A DNA stretch of 44,609 nucleotides. It comes from Cytophagales bacterium. GTDB taxonomy: Bacteria > Bacteroidota > Bacteroidia > Cytophagales > Cyclobacteriaceae. Positions within the stretch are counted from its first letter, which is position 1; every line of letters begins with the position of its first letter. The position numbers were made by a program, and so were the translations under genes. The notes under the pieces were generated by a model. That model worked only from the letters and a program-made list of their open reading frames with translations, was not told where the DNA came from and searched no databases. Location of the stretch: positions 1 to 44,609 of the forward strand of contig WGNT01000022.1 of assembly GCA_016124425.1 (NCBI GenBank), written 5' to 3'. This document shows positions 15,741 to 24,199 of the stretch, one piece after another.

Positions 15741-16736
15741 TTACATCAAGAACCCATTTTCTACCGGATAGGGTTCCGGGATTTGTTCATCACCAATCAT
15801 CTCCCTGAGGTCTATTTCGATGGCCCGGGTAATGGAACTAATAGGCACGTCGTTATAAGCTGCCTCAAAGGGGTTTTCAGAATAATCCCCGATCCGGTCC
15901 ATCAGAAAGAAAACCCATATAATCAGTCCCGAAAACGGGATAGTCAGCCATATATGGAGCACGGAGGATGTCTCAAATATATTGAGTAAGCCAAAAGGGA
16001 TCAACGCACAGAATACATAATTCATCCACAACGCCGTGGAGGCATATTGTCTGGGTAAAGGGAAATTTTTGATCCGCTCACACATGCCCTGATTATCGTA
16101 AAGTTTGCCGATAATCTGATGGAGCCATACCTGCTTGAAATCAGAAATCAGCCCGACCGCTTCGAGCGTTTGAATGGACACTGCTTGCTTTTTAAGTAAC
16201 TGTGAGGGTATGTTGCTTTTGGTCTTGTAAACCGCATATTCATCAGCGGAAATATATTGCAGAATCTCCCTATCGAGTCCTTCCTTAAAATCCTCACAAA
16301 ATAAGGGTGCAAAACCAAGTTTGGTTGGGTCCTCGTCATGTTCCCATGTTCTTTTTTTTCGTAAAACAAATTTTAGCGCCACCAACCAAGCAAGATGCCG
16401 TCGTACCAGTTCTTTTTGGGTCTTGACCACCTCTTCGGTCGGGTTAGATTTTAAAAGGGTTAAAATGGCGGTGGCAAAAGTCCGGCTGTCGTTGACAATG
16501 GCTCCCCAGATTTTGCGTGCTTCCCATGTTCGGTCGTAGGAACTGTTGTTTTTGAACCCCAAATAGAACGCAACGGCAATACCGATCACACTTATTGGTT
16601 CCCAAGGCAGGGTAAATTCCAAATCGGTCAACTCGTAAATCAGGGTAACAGATGAGGCGTAGATGAGTCCATAGAAAAGCGATTTTCTGGACCATCGTAG
16701 GGTCATCCACAAACTATAATGTCTTTTTATATACAT
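15741..16736 (-). CDS. bestrophin-family channel protein
   Basis: 331 residues, the usual length of bacterial bestrophins (PF01062, formerly UPF0187). The N-terminus MYIKRHYSLWMTLRWSRKSLFYGLIYAS and the segment GIAVAFYLGFKNNSSYDRTWEARKIWGAIVNDSRTF are characteristic. Two further hydrophobic segments lie near residues 235-280 (ALWMNYVFCALIPFGLLNIF; IWLTIPFSGLIIWVFFLMDRIGDYSENPFE). The acidic D-R-I-G-D-Y-x-E-x-P-F motif after the last membrane helix is conserved in the family. Bestrophins form pentameric ion channels in the inner membrane (chloride in eukaryotes, cations reported for a bacterial homologue). Monocistronic and divergent from the next gene. Confidence 0.93.
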   Translation of the reverse strand: MYIKRHYSLWMTLRWSRKSLFYGLIYASSVTLIYELTDLEFTLPWEPISVIGIAVAFYLGFKNNSSYDRTWEARKIWGAIVNDSRTFATAILTLLKSNPTEEVVKTQKELVRRHLAWLVALKFVLRKKRTWEHDEDPTKLGFAPLFCEDFKEGLDREILQYISADEYAVYKTKSNIPSQLLKKQAVSIQTLEAVGLISDFKQVWLHQIIGKLYDNQGMCERIKNFPLPRQYASTALWMNYVFCALIPFGLLNIFETSSVLHIWLTIPFSGLIIWVFFLMDRIGDYSENPFEAAYNDVPISSITRAIEIDLREMIGDEQIPEPYPVENGFLM

Positions 16737-16921
16737 AAATCATTCGGGTTGGGAAATTCAACAAGGAGTATCCATCTAATTTAGATAAATTATTTGGTTG
16801 ACACTGGTATTTCGGAAAGCTATTCCATATCCATTACGGTAAAAATTTAATTGGTCCAGGCAACCCTTTCACAAGGGACGCACGTGATAGCAGTGAAATC
16901 AAAACAAACCATACTATCATT

Positions 16922-17551
16922 ATGAAAAAATCAGTAGGAATGCTTATCGGGCTGATGTTGTCCGCTCAACTTGTCTGGGCACAAGAAGATCGGCAGACAT
17001 TATTCGACAACGACCTTTCATTGTCAAATTTGGGTTTTATGGTGGAGCCGGGGTTCCAGTTTACCACAATCGCCGGAGAAAGTGCAGGATTTTTCCAGAT
17101 TCGAACAGGGATTGTGTTCAACGACAGGATTACCGTTGGCGGGTTTTATGGTGATATGGTCAACGATATCCGACCTTCCACTTTAAATTCGTCACTGCCT
17201 CCTAGGGCACATTTAGATGCCTACACGGCAGGTGGGTTCCTGGAGTATACGGTATATTCCAGCAAGCTCGTCCACCTCACTTTGCCACTATCAGCGGGAA
17301 TGATGGAAGTGGAGATCGATGATGAAGGAAGATACTATGACTACGAAGAACGCAAAAATCTTTTTTTCGAACCTAGGGCGATGATCGAGTTGAACTTGCA
17401 TCGTTTCGCCAGGCTAAATGCCGGTCTGGGGTATAGGATTATGGGAAGTGCCATCCAAGATGACCCAGGGGTGCCTGAGGCAGGTAATGCCTTGACTTTT
17501 CAGGTGGGCTTAAAAATGGGTGTTTTTTCCTTTAGCCAATTAAAGCAATAA
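16922..17551 (+). CDS. outer-membrane beta-barrel protein, unknown function
   Basis: 209 residues with a clear signal peptide (MKKSVGMLIGLMLSAQLVWAQ). The mature part alternates hydrophobic and polar residues in glycine-rich strands (FFQIRTGIVFNDRITVGGFYGDMV, LNAGLGYRIMGSA, ALTFQVGLKMGVFSF), as expected for a small beta-barrel ending in an aromatic-rich strand. I recognise no specific family. It precedes a lipoprotein gene by two bases, so the two are co-transcribed and may act together at the outer membrane. Confidence 0.65.
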   Translation: MKKSVGMLIGLMLSAQLVWAQEDRQTLFDNDLSLSNLGFMVEPGFQFTTIAGESAGFFQIRTGIVFNDRITVGGFYGDMVNDIRPSTLNSSLPPRAHLDAYTAGGFLEYTVYSSKLVHLTLPLSAGMMEVEIDDEGRYYDYEERKNLFFEPRAMIELNLHRFARLNAGLGYRIMGSAIQDDPGVPEAGNALTFQVGLKMGVFSFSQLKQ

Positions 17552-17553
17552 CC

Positions 17554-18354
17554 ATGAAAAAAATCGGATTTCTATATATATTTCTTTTGACAGTATCATG
17601 CAACATGATGGAAAGTACCGACGTCCTGGAAGAGGAGCTTACCACAGGGCAAGATGCGACCACAGATGCTTGGACCATTGCCCTTTTTATCGAGGATGGC
17701 TATGATATCACGAGAAATTTTGCCGGAATCTCTTTTCAGTTTAACGACCGCGGAGAATTATTGGCGCAAAAGGAAGACGAGGTGGTCAGGGGAAGTTGGC
17801 GCATCGAGCGGGATACCCCTCGTGACGAGTTGTACATCCTTTTTCCACGGGCTTTTCTGCTTTCCGAATTGAACGATGACTGGTATATCCGAGAGCGAAA
17901 CGAAACCTTTATATCGTTGGAATACCCGGACGATGACGGAATTGATCAGCTTGTTTTCGTGCGAGAAGGTAATCAGCGGACGATATCCAAACCCTATGAG
18001 TCCAAAAAGGAACCAATGGAGCAACTGTTTTCCGAAGTTTCCAACGGTAGCTTCGACATTGCCAGGCTAATAGATGACGATAAAGATAAAACCGCGCTAT
18101 TTGAAGGCGGTACGATCGCCTTTAACCCGTTCGGTAAGGCAGTCTTAACAGTTCCCGGTAGCAGCCCTTGGGAGGGAAGTTGGAAGGTCGGATTCAACAA
18201 CCAACAAATACTGCTGGATATCGACTTTACGAGTCAGGGAATTCCAGATTACCTGGACGAGGATTGGAGACTGACAGCTCAGACGGGTTCAATTATTAGC
18301 TTTGAAGAAAATGATCAGCGTCCGGATGATTTCCTTAACCTTAAAAAGCGATAG
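17554..18354 (+). CDS. lipoprotein with two similar halves, unknown function
   Basis: 266 residues. The signal peptide MKKIGFLYIFLLTVSC has a lipobox-like end with Cys16. The mature protein appears to be an internal duplication. Residues about 35-130 (WTIALFIEDGYDITRNFAGISFQFNDRGELLAQ … VRGSWRIERD … LYILFP) and about 160-262 (FDIARLIDDDKDKTALFEGGTIAFNPFGKAVLT … WEGSWKVGFN … ILLDIDF) share the order 'acidic strand, F-N-x-x-G, G-S-W-[RK]'. This resembles lipocalin-like repeats seen in Bacteroidota. It is co-transcribed with the upstream beta-barrel and ends at a terminator. No function is proposed. Confidence 0.65.
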   Translation: MKKIGFLYIFLLTVSCNMMESTDVLEEELTTGQDATTDAWTIALFIEDGYDITRNFAGISFQFNDRGELLAQKEDEVVRGSWRIERDTPRDELYILFPRAFLLSELNDDWYIRERNETFISLEYPDDDGIDQLVFVREGNQRTISKPYESKKEPMEQLFSEVSNGSFDIARLIDDDKDKTALFEGGTIAFNPFGKAVLTVPGSSPWEGSWKVGFNNQQILLDIDFTSQGIPDYLDEDWRLTAQTGSIISFEENDQRPDDFLNLKKR

Positions 18355-18370
18355 AATAGTACCGAACAAA

Positions 18371-18403
18371 ACCTAAGCCGTGGTAACGCCGGCTTGGGTT
18401 TTT
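18371..18403 (+). terminator. intrinsic terminator of the beta-barrel/lipoprotein pair
   Basis: ACCTAAGCCG pairs with CGGCTTGGGT (10 bp including one G-T pair) around the loop TGGTAACGC, followed by five T. It lies 17 bases after the lipoprotein stop. Confidence 0.75.
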
Positions 18404-18594
18404 CTCCTAGCCCTCTGATAATCCCTGCGCTAAAAATTGAAGCGTTATTTTTTGAAATAATGGAATTTTTGATCTTCTTGTAAAGCCCATAAGCAGCTGC
18501 TTCAGCCATTGGCGTTTCGCCTGCTGCATAAGGATGAATTTCGTGTCCAAATTTGATTCCAAATCGGGCTTTTTGTTTCCATCTCAGATCCATT

Positions 18595-19179
18595 ATGATA
18601 CTAAAGCGGATTTTCTTGCCTCTGATCGCTCTTTTTCTTGCCTACAGGTCTGTAGAATTGATACGGGTATTTTTAGGGATTTCGCCAATAGATGCCCCTT
18701 TCTGGCTTATTTTTATTTTGGTAGTTATGCTAAATCTGTTTGTCACCGGCATATTCGCTTTTGTTGGGTTTGTATTTCCAACCAATAAACTACTGCCGCA
18801 GTCCTATTACCGGCTAAAAAATCCGGTATTACTACGTAAGGTATACGGTTGGCTGGGGGTGAGTTACTTTAGAACCATGCTTTTGGCTACCTTTTGGGGA
18901 AAGGAAAAAAACAGAAAGAAATATTTTGACGGTACAAAGGCTGGATTGGCGAACTTTGATTTCCAAACGAGGCAGTCGGAATTTGGCCATGTGGCGGCAT
19001 TTGTAGCCATTACGGGACTTTCCGTGTTTCTGCTTTTTTATGGGCACAATACCGCTTTCGCGCTGGCAATGGCTATAAATATACTGGCCAACTTTTACCC
19101 CATCATTTTGCAACGGACCCACCGCATTCAACTAGAGAGACTGAGCCAACGGTTACATCGGCAAGTAAGTTCAAGCTAG
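18595..19179 (+). CDS. CrtO-like integral membrane acyltransferase-family protein
   Basis: 194 residues from the ATG at 18595; an upstream in-frame ATG at 18553 would add a polar stretch before the first membrane helix and is less likely. Hydrophobic segments occur near residues 5-20, 35-60, 135-155 and 160-180. The order 'YRLKNP…LRKVYGWLGVSYFRTML … FDFQTRQSEFGH … ALAMAINILANFYPIILQRTHRIQLERL' resembles the glycosyl-4,4'-diaponeurosporenoate acyltransferase (CrtO) family. In staphylococci CrtO performs the last step of staphyloxanthin synthesis. No carotenoid genes are nearby, so the substrate is open and the family call is moderate. Confidence 0.5.
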   Translation: MILKRIFLPLIALFLAYRSVELIRVFLGISPIDAPFWLIFILVVMLNLFVTGIFAFVGFVFPTNKLLPQSYYRLKNPVLLRKVYGWLGVSYFRTMLLATFWGKEKNRKKYFDGTKAGLANFDFQTRQSEFGHVAAFVAITGLSVFLLFYGHNTAFALAMAINILANFYPIILQRTHRIQLERLSQRLHRQVSSS

Positions 19180-19229
19180 GGAGATACAGGTAGGTCTTTA
19201 GGCACAACACCTTTGAGATCAACAGTATT

Positions 19230-19673
19230 ATGGAAAATGTAGCCCACTTCCTGGAACAGCTTCCGGAGGACAGGAGAAATGCCCTGATATCGCTTAGAAA
19301 GATAATTATTGAAAAACTCCCGCATGGATTTGCTGAGACGTTCAGTAATGGCATGATTCATTTCGTCGTTCCGCATGAAATTTATCCGCGGGGGTATCAT
19401 TGCGATCCAAAACAACCACTACCTTTTATCAGCCTTACTTCGCAGCGAAATCACATTGCCCTCTATCACATGGGCATATATGCAAAGCCAGAGATCCTAC
19501 AATGGTTTGCCCAAGCTTATTCCCATCACTCCAAAACAAAACTAGATATGGGGAAAAGTTGTATTCGATTCAAAAATCCAGCTACTATCCCCTTCGTTTT
19601 GATCGGCGAACTTTGCACCAAAGTGGGTCTGGAGGAATGGATCCGGACCTATGAGTCTACTATCAAACGATAG
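19230..19673 (+). CDS. DUF1801 domain protein
   Basis: 147 residues, cytosolic. The sequence LPEDRRNALISLRKIIIEKLPHGFAETFSNGMIHFVVPHEIYP, with YHCDPKQPLPFISLTSQRNHIALYHMGIY and a C-terminal KLDMGKSCIRFKN, matches the YdhG/DUF1801 family pattern (compact alpha/beta fold, related to frataxin-like proteins). The family has no established biochemical function. It lies 50 bases after the CrtO-like gene on the same strand; no link is evident. Confidence 0.85.
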   Translation: MENVAHFLEQLPEDRRNALISLRKIIIEKLPHGFAETFSNGMIHFVVPHEIYPRGYHCDPKQPLPFISLTSQRNHIALYHMGIYAKPEILQWFAQAYSHHSKTKLDMGKSCIRFKNPATIPFVLIGELCTKVGLEEWIRTYESTIKR

Positions 19674-20191
19674 TGATCCGCCATTGACGTAATGCTACGC
19701 ATACCCGAGATAGTCTGTCGTCAAGGTTTTATCGATCCTGTGGGAATTTGTTTTGCCATTTACCCTGCAAAGGGTACTAGCTTTTCAGTTTCCTAAGGGA
19801 TAGGCTCGATCATTTTTGGCGTCGAAACGTTCAAGTGTACCGAACTGTGTGTGCGCCTATCCATTTACATGCTGTTTATGCAAATCCAAAATTATCGTAT
19901 CAGGCATTTAGTGACTATTTTTTTTATATTTTATGTATTGCAATCAAACCAAATTGGCAGTAAGGCCGGCGAATAAACCTTCCAAGTGGCGGATTTCTTC
20001 TTTGAGAGAATTACCAGTTCTTGCCATCAAAGCATGGCACAAAAAAAACACAGCAATTCAGACTTTTGATAAAACATTTTTAAATGCCCAATAGTTACCT
20101 GACTGAATATAGATAAATACAAAATCTAGCTTCAAATTCTTAAAAAAATATAAATCTGGCATAAAGCCGTATTTGAAAATAGAAAAGAACG
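19674..20191. other. intergenic region, nothing recognised
   Basis: A 518-base AT-rich gap between the DUF1801 and PAS genes. I see no gene, strong hairpin, tRNA-like fold or repeat in it. Confidence 0.6.
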
Positions 20192-20692
20192 ATGTCGACG
20201 AAGGTCTGTGAGCCAAGAAATTTCTTTCCTCTTTTCTGCTGGGACGTAATATCAAGTCAGCGTGAGCTGATGGTAAATACGTGGAAAAAGGTTTTGGATA
20301 TTAATGAACTTTCAGGTATTTCCGAAAAGAAAGGATGGGTATTTGACTGGAATTACCTGTCTGATAAAGACTATGATGCCATTGTTATCACCGACACTAC
20401 CCGGAAGATTCTTTGGGTGAACGACGGATTTAGGGAAATGACGGGGTATCCCAAATCGTTTGCCCTTGGGAGAACGCCGAGTTTTCTTCAGGGCAAGGAG
20501 ACAAGGGAAGCCTCCCGGCAAGCCATCCGCAATAAACTTTCTACGGGAGATTCATTTACCCAGCAGGTAATCAATTACAAACAGGACAAGTCACCCTATG
20601 TGTGCGAGATCACCGTGTATCCTGTAAAAAACCGGCAGCATGAGATTGCCGCATTTCTGGCACTTGAGCGGGAAATCAGGCAGGCGGGATAA
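20192..20692 (+). CDS. single PAS-domain protein, LOV-like but without the reactive cysteine
   Basis: 166 residues. One PAS domain (about 60-165) reads DYDAIVITDTTRKILWVNDGFREMTGYPKSFALGRTPSFLQG…TREASRQAIRNKLSTGDSFTQQVINYKQDKSPYVCEITVYPVKN. The layout is that of LOV domains, but the flavin-adduct motif GxNCRFLQ is replaced by GRTPSFLQ. The photoactive Cys is therefore absent and blue-light chemistry by adduct formation is excluded. No output domain is attached; it may act by binding a partner kinase. The first 30 residues, from ATG 20192, are poorly PAS-like, and an internal start at MVNTWKK is possible. Confidence 0.75.
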   Translation: MSTKVCEPRNFFPLFCWDVISSQRELMVNTWKKVLDINELSGISEKKGWVFDWNYLSDKDYDAIVITDTTRKILWVNDGFREMTGYPKSFALGRTPSFLQGKETREASRQAIRNKLSTGDSFTQQVINYKQDKSPYVCEITVYPVKNRQHEIAAFLALEREIRQAG

Positions 20693-20699
20693 AGGAATG

Positions 20700-20732
20700 C
20701 TCCCCTACAACGAATTGAAGGGGAGAATTTTT
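20700..20732. terminator. bidirectional terminator between convergent genes
   Basis: CTCCCCT (20700-20706) pairs with AGGGGAG (20719-20725) around a 12-base loop, followed by AATTTTT. It sits between the PAS gene (plus) and the copper-linked operon (minus, ending at 20745). Confidence 0.7.
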
Positions 20733-20744
20733 ATTTGAGTGCCG

Positions 20745-21707
20745 TTATTTCATGATGAAGAGCTTTTCCTTTCCGCTGTCCTTAATTATAAATGCAAGCA
20801 ACGTTATTGAAAAGCGTCCATGTGCTCTAATGGTTACATTTTCGTCGCTGTTGAATTGTTGGCTAAGCGGTTGCTGATAAGCGACATTAAATAGAATATG
20901 TTTGCCCTCAACTTGCACGCCTGTATTCGCGAAAAAGGCTGTCCCACCTGAGTTTACTTCCTGAAACCCCTCAAACGTATGCATGCCCCCCCTTTCAAGA
21001 TATCCTCCGCCGTAGGGGATTACCTGAAATTTTAGATTTGGGATAGTGTAAAACAGGTTTGTATGGGCATTAAACTGATTGCCGAATCGATACCGCTGGG
21101 AATTGATGGAGTTCAACTTATTTGTGCTTTCCATGTTCATACCCCAACGGTTTCTGCTGATAATGTAATTTCCAGTGAATAGGTAATCCCAAGACCCCGT
21201 ACCCAGCTGGAAATTCGGATTGATCAATTGTTCGGTTTGGGAATAATTGAAGTTTCCTACGGGTGCCTTAATTCCTATTCCTGCCCAAAAGTTGTGTAGC
21301 CATTGGTTTTCAGCCGTCGCTTTTTGACTGACCAATTTGTAATTGATAAGCGCGATCGGATCGCCCAGACCTACTACCTTTGACTGTTCGAGGCTTCCCT
21401 CCATATTGTTGGAGAGATAGGGTAGAATCACATTTACCTGCAATCGGTCTGTTACGGCTATCCGTCCCATAAAGTCCAATCGAAAGTAAGTATCATTGGA
21501 ATATTCTGCCTCGTGATTGGCGTGGTTCATTTCTGCGTAGAAACGCGAGCGCGAAAATTTCATCCCGAAGAAATGGTTTTCGGTCTGAGGGATAATGCCG
21601 AAATTGAACCCGCCAAGAGAACATCCGCAGACCTCACAGGCTTGGGTGTGGCTGGTAGAAAACACTAATAAGGCAAAGCAGTAAAAGAGTATAGTTTTAC
21701 ATTTCAT
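20745..21707 (-). CDS. outer-membrane transporter-like beta-barrel with N-terminal CxxCxC
   Basis: 320 residues with a signal peptide ending HTQA, so the mature protein would start CEVCGCSLGGFNFGIIPQ. The CxxCxC tag at the very N-terminus suggests metal binding. The remainder is a beta-barrel with many aromatic-bounded strands (FRLDFMGRIAVTDRLQVNVILPYL, LGDPIALINYKLV, FWAGIGIKAPVGNF, ILFNVAYQQPLSQQF, GRFSITLLAFI). Similar proteins usually sit next to MbnP/MbnH genes in Bacteroidota. Its start overlaps the end of the diheme peroxidase gene by 11 bases, so the two are translationally coupled. Likely role: outer-membrane partner in copper handling (inferred from context). Confidence 0.7.
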   Translation of the reverse strand: MKCKTILFYCFALLVFSTSHTQACEVCGCSLGGFNFGIIPQTENHFFGMKFSRSRFYAEMNHANHEAEYSNDTYFRLDFMGRIAVTDRLQVNVILPYLSNNMEGSLEQSKVVGLGDPIALINYKLVSQKATAENQWLHNFWAGIGIKAPVGNFNYSQTEQLINPNFQLGTGSWDYLFTGNYIISRNRWGMNMESTNKLNSINSQRYRFGNQFNAHTNLFYTIPNLKFQVIPYGGGYLERGGMHTFEGFQEVNSGGTAFFANTGVQVEGKHILFNVAYQQPLSQQFNSDENVTIRAHGRFSITLLAFIIKDSGKEKLFIMK

Positions 21708-22767
21708 CGGATTGGAAGAATAAGGGATTTTTTAAAAAGCTGCTATCAGTTAAGGCTTCGAGAAACGTGATGATTTTTTGTTTCTCGGCAAGGTCGAGAG
21801 GAATTCCCGGCCTGCCCTTTGTGACGAGTGCGGGATCGAGTGTCGTATGATAATTGACACCGGAGCTATAGTGGTCCAGCACTTCCTCTAAGGTCCTGAA
21901 AGCGGCATTGTGCATATAGGGGCTAGTAACGGCGATGTTTCGTAGGGATGGCACTTTGAACTTGCCTCTATCTTCCTGCTGTTCGGTGATGATTTCTCTA
22001 CCAAAGTCTATGATATCCGCTTGGATTCCGTTGTTGCGGTAACTCAGGTCGCTAAAAAGCGGTTCGGTATGGCAGCTACCGCAGTGCTTACGGAACAAGG
22101 TCAGCCCTTCCACTTCTTCAGCGTCCAATGCTGAGGGGTCACCCAACACCCAGCGGTCATACCGGCTGTCCGCAGAGACCATCATCACCATAAACTGGCT
22201 CAAGGCATGCAATACATAGGGCCCTGTAATTTTCCTTATGCCAAAGGCATCTTCAAAGCGCTCTGGATAATCCCGATGTACGCGTAGCTTTTGGACTACG
22301 TTGCCGAAATGTTCGTCCATTTCAACTGGGGATTCAATGGCAGTAATCGGTGTGAAATCAAGGTGGGTCACTCCTCCATCCCAAAAAAACTCCTTTTGGA
22401 ACGCTAGGTTGAATAAAGGTGGGGCGTTTCGTGTCCCTTTTCTATCATCCACGCCTATGCTGAATGGATGGAGCCATGAATCGGCAAATGCATGGGCCTG
22501 AATATGGCAGTTGGCGCAAGCTACAGATCCATCACGAGACAAGCGGGGATCAAAGAACAGGGCTTTTCCAAGTTTAAAGCCCTTTTCACTGACCGAATTG
22601 TTTCCAAACGTGTACGTTGGCTCGGGAAAATGCGGCGGATTCTCAAAGCGATACCGCTGTACTCCTTCGGGGTCCGCAAGCTCCGTACAGGCTAATATGC
22701 CCGATAGCAGAAACACCAAGGCAGGGAAAATCCTGCCTTGGTTGGGAAGTTTCAGATTTGCGGCCAT
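21697..22767 (-). CDS. mbnH: MbnH-like diheme cytochrome c peroxidase-family lipoprotein
   Basis: 356 residues with a lipobox at Cys27 (SGILAC). Two c-type heme sites are visible: C84-A-N-C-H88 (N-terminal domain) and C229-G-S-C-H233 (C-terminal domain). The surrounding KLGKALFFDPRLSRDGSVAC and GTRNAPPLFNLAFQKEFFWDGG are hallmarks of the CcpA/MauG/MbnH superfamily. Characterised MbnH enzymes form a high-valent diheme iron state and oxidise one tryptophan of their partner MbnP to kynurenine. The gene directly abuts an MbnP gene (stop and start are adjacent), which supports MbnH rather than a detoxifying peroxidase. Located in the periplasm. Confidence 0.88.
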   Translation of the reverse strand: MAANLKLPNQGRIFPALVFLLSGILACTELADPEGVQRYRFENPPHFPEPTYTFGNNSVSEKGFKLGKALFFDPRLSRDGSVACANCHIQAHAFADSWLHPFSIGVDDRKGTRNAPPLFNLAFQKEFFWDGGVTHLDFTPITAIESPVEMDEHFGNVVQKLRVHRDYPERFEDAFGIRKITGPYVLHALSQFMVMMVSADSRYDRWVLGDPSALDAEEVEGLTLFRKHCGSCHTEPLFSDLSYRNNGIQADIIDFGREIITEQQEDRGKFKVPSLRNIAVTSPYMHNAAFRTLEEVLDHYSSGVNYHTTLDPALVTKGRPGIPLDLAEKQKIITFLEALTDSSFLKNPLFFQSDEM

Positions 22768-23607
22768 TTACTGATGGGTATGGTCCACATAAAAGGCTTC
22801 AACGAGACGGGGAGTAAGGGCACGCCCTGCCGCTGGTGAGTGTACATCATTGACCATTTCCAGATTGACATCTGCTATCCACTTCATTAGATCCATGTGG
22901 ATATGGGGAGAGGGTCTAAGGGTCTGGTTTACACGGACAGTAGCGTCGAATGGAAGGCTTATTTCCACATTATTGTTGAAGAACCGCTGAGATTGTCCTC
23001 CCTCAGCAGGGATGTCCTTCCATCCGCCAACGTGTAGCTTTATAGTATTGGCGTCCCGTGGAGATGCAGGGGAATGCCCTTCAAGCAAAATGTTTATAAA
23101 GCCTGAATTCCAGTTCCAGAACCAGGCCCCAGCAGCCCTGTCCAAAATTCCGCCGACAGCTCCTTCTATGACCCCATCCTCCTCTACACCCAAGGTGAAG
23201 ATTATTCTGTTATATTGGCCTGCGGGGATATTTTTAAGGTGAACGTTATAAGTATCCTCATCTCCCTGAACCACCCGGTAGTATCCTTTTAGTTCGGCTT
23301 CATTGGCACTCACTTTCATTTCATCAATAAAAATCTCTCCTGAAGGGCCTTCTAGTTTTACATGGCTGATATAGTAGCCGAAGCGGGTAATGTTGAATGC
23401 TTGACCATTTGCATTGGTATAACTGTAATCGGTAGAGCCCTCGTCATCGAGTTGCAATGGCTGAGAACCTACGTAATTCTCAAACTTAACAATCATTTCG
23501 CCAACCTCTTCCAGTTGTGGGCTATCATCTTCTTGACACGAGATCATGAAGGCAACTGTGAAGCCAAGGAAAAGTAGCGTTTTATGATATTTGAATTGAT
23601 TTTTCAT
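22768..23607 (-). CDS. mbnP: MbnP-family copper-associated lipoprotein
   Basis: 279 residues, lipobox at Cys24 (FMISC). The family pattern is clear: VKFENYVGSQPLQLD, a FNITRFGYYISHVKLEGPSGEIF strand, NIPAGQYNRIIFTLGVEEDGV, the tryptophan-rich AWFWNWNSGF (Trp162, Trp164, Trp166), IKLHVGG, and a C-terminal HIHMDLM…DVHSPAAGRAL. In characterised MbnP one tryptophan is converted to kynurenine by MbnH, and the protein binds copper. It is located at the outer membrane or periplasm and co-transcribed with MbnH. Confidence 0.88.
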   Translation of the reverse strand: MKNQFKYHKTLLFLGFTVAFMISCQEDDSPQLEEVGEMIVKFENYVGSQPLQLDDEGSTDYSYTNANGQAFNITRFGYYISHVKLEGPSGEIFIDEMKVSANEAELKGYYRVVQGDEDTYNVHLKNIPAGQYNRIIFTLGVEEDGVIEGAVGGILDRAAGAWFWNWNSGFINILLEGHSPASPRDANTIKLHVGGWKDIPAEGGQSQRFFNNNVEISLPFDATVRVNQTLRPSPHIHMDLMKWIADVNLEMVNDVHSPAAGRALTPRLVEAFYVDHTHQ

Positions 23608-23725
23608 TGTTTTAATAGTTCATTTATACTTAACCTGTTGATTTAAAAATTAAAGAGTGTGCTGCGTTATCAATGCACATTTATTCACGCCGAATCGGAT
23701 AGGAAGCGGCGCAACTTGAAAAAAA

Positions 23726-24130
23726 TCAGGCTTCAGGCGGCTTTTTGCCAGTAGCTAAATCTGCGGAATAGTTTGGAAACAGTGGATGGGTATCCTGTAA
23801 AGCCTGCCCAATCGGCATGGGTTTGCCGCTGAAGCAAGCAGACTCGGTTAACATAAAGACATTAAAATCTGCCCTAAATGCTATTTCGGCCGGTGCCTGT
23901 TCTTCGGCTGCATCGAGCTGTTTGCCCAGGAAGCACTGCCCCTTACATTGGGAAAGTGGGACATCCTTATTTTCACAGAGAAAGTCCGAAATGAACGTTT
24001 TATTTAGTTGATAATTTACGCAGATGACTGAGTATACCATACTGTTAAGTATGATAAGCCAAGCCATGGTGATATACCATAACGCTTTGATCATGGAATT
24101 TAGGTTTCCGGTACTTCGTAACGGGTTCAT
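23726..24130 (-). CDS. Cys-rich small membrane-anchored protein, copy 2
   Basis: 134 residues (or 122 from the internal MIKALWY). One membrane segment (ALWYITMAWLIILNSMVYSVI) is followed by FLCENKDVPLSQCKGQCFLGKQL, a C-x9-C-x3-C arrangement, and one further Cys (SACFSG). It shares NS[ML]VYSVIxxNYxxNK … CxNK … CxG[KQ]C[YF]L with the gene just upstream. Proteins with this CxGKC signature recur next to metal-related genes in Bacteroidota and have no assigned function. Position in the MbnP/MbnH operon suggests copper binding or sensing (inferred). Confidence 0.65.
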   Translation of the reverse strand: MNPLRSTGNLNSMIKALWYITMAWLIILNSMVYSVICVNYQLNKTFISDFLCENKDVPLSQCKGQCFLGKQLDAAEEQAPAEIAFRADFNVFMLTESACFSGKPMPIGQALQDTHPLFPNYSADLATGKKPPEA

Positions 24131-24199
24131 ATTGAAGTAAGAAAGGGGTCGTTCCCAGGTAGCTTAGTTACCTGAATTACGAAAAAAAGTGCCTATTGA

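Noticed and set aside
18315-18593. 92-residue minus-strand frame
   Set aside because: It overlaps the lipoprotein gene end and its terminator. The region has small hairpins (GGCGtttCGCC) and may be a repeated non-coding element, but I cannot show that it is a gene.
20192-20692. blue-light LOV photoreceptor
   Set aside because: The flavin-binding cysteine motif NCRFLQ is TPSFLQ here.
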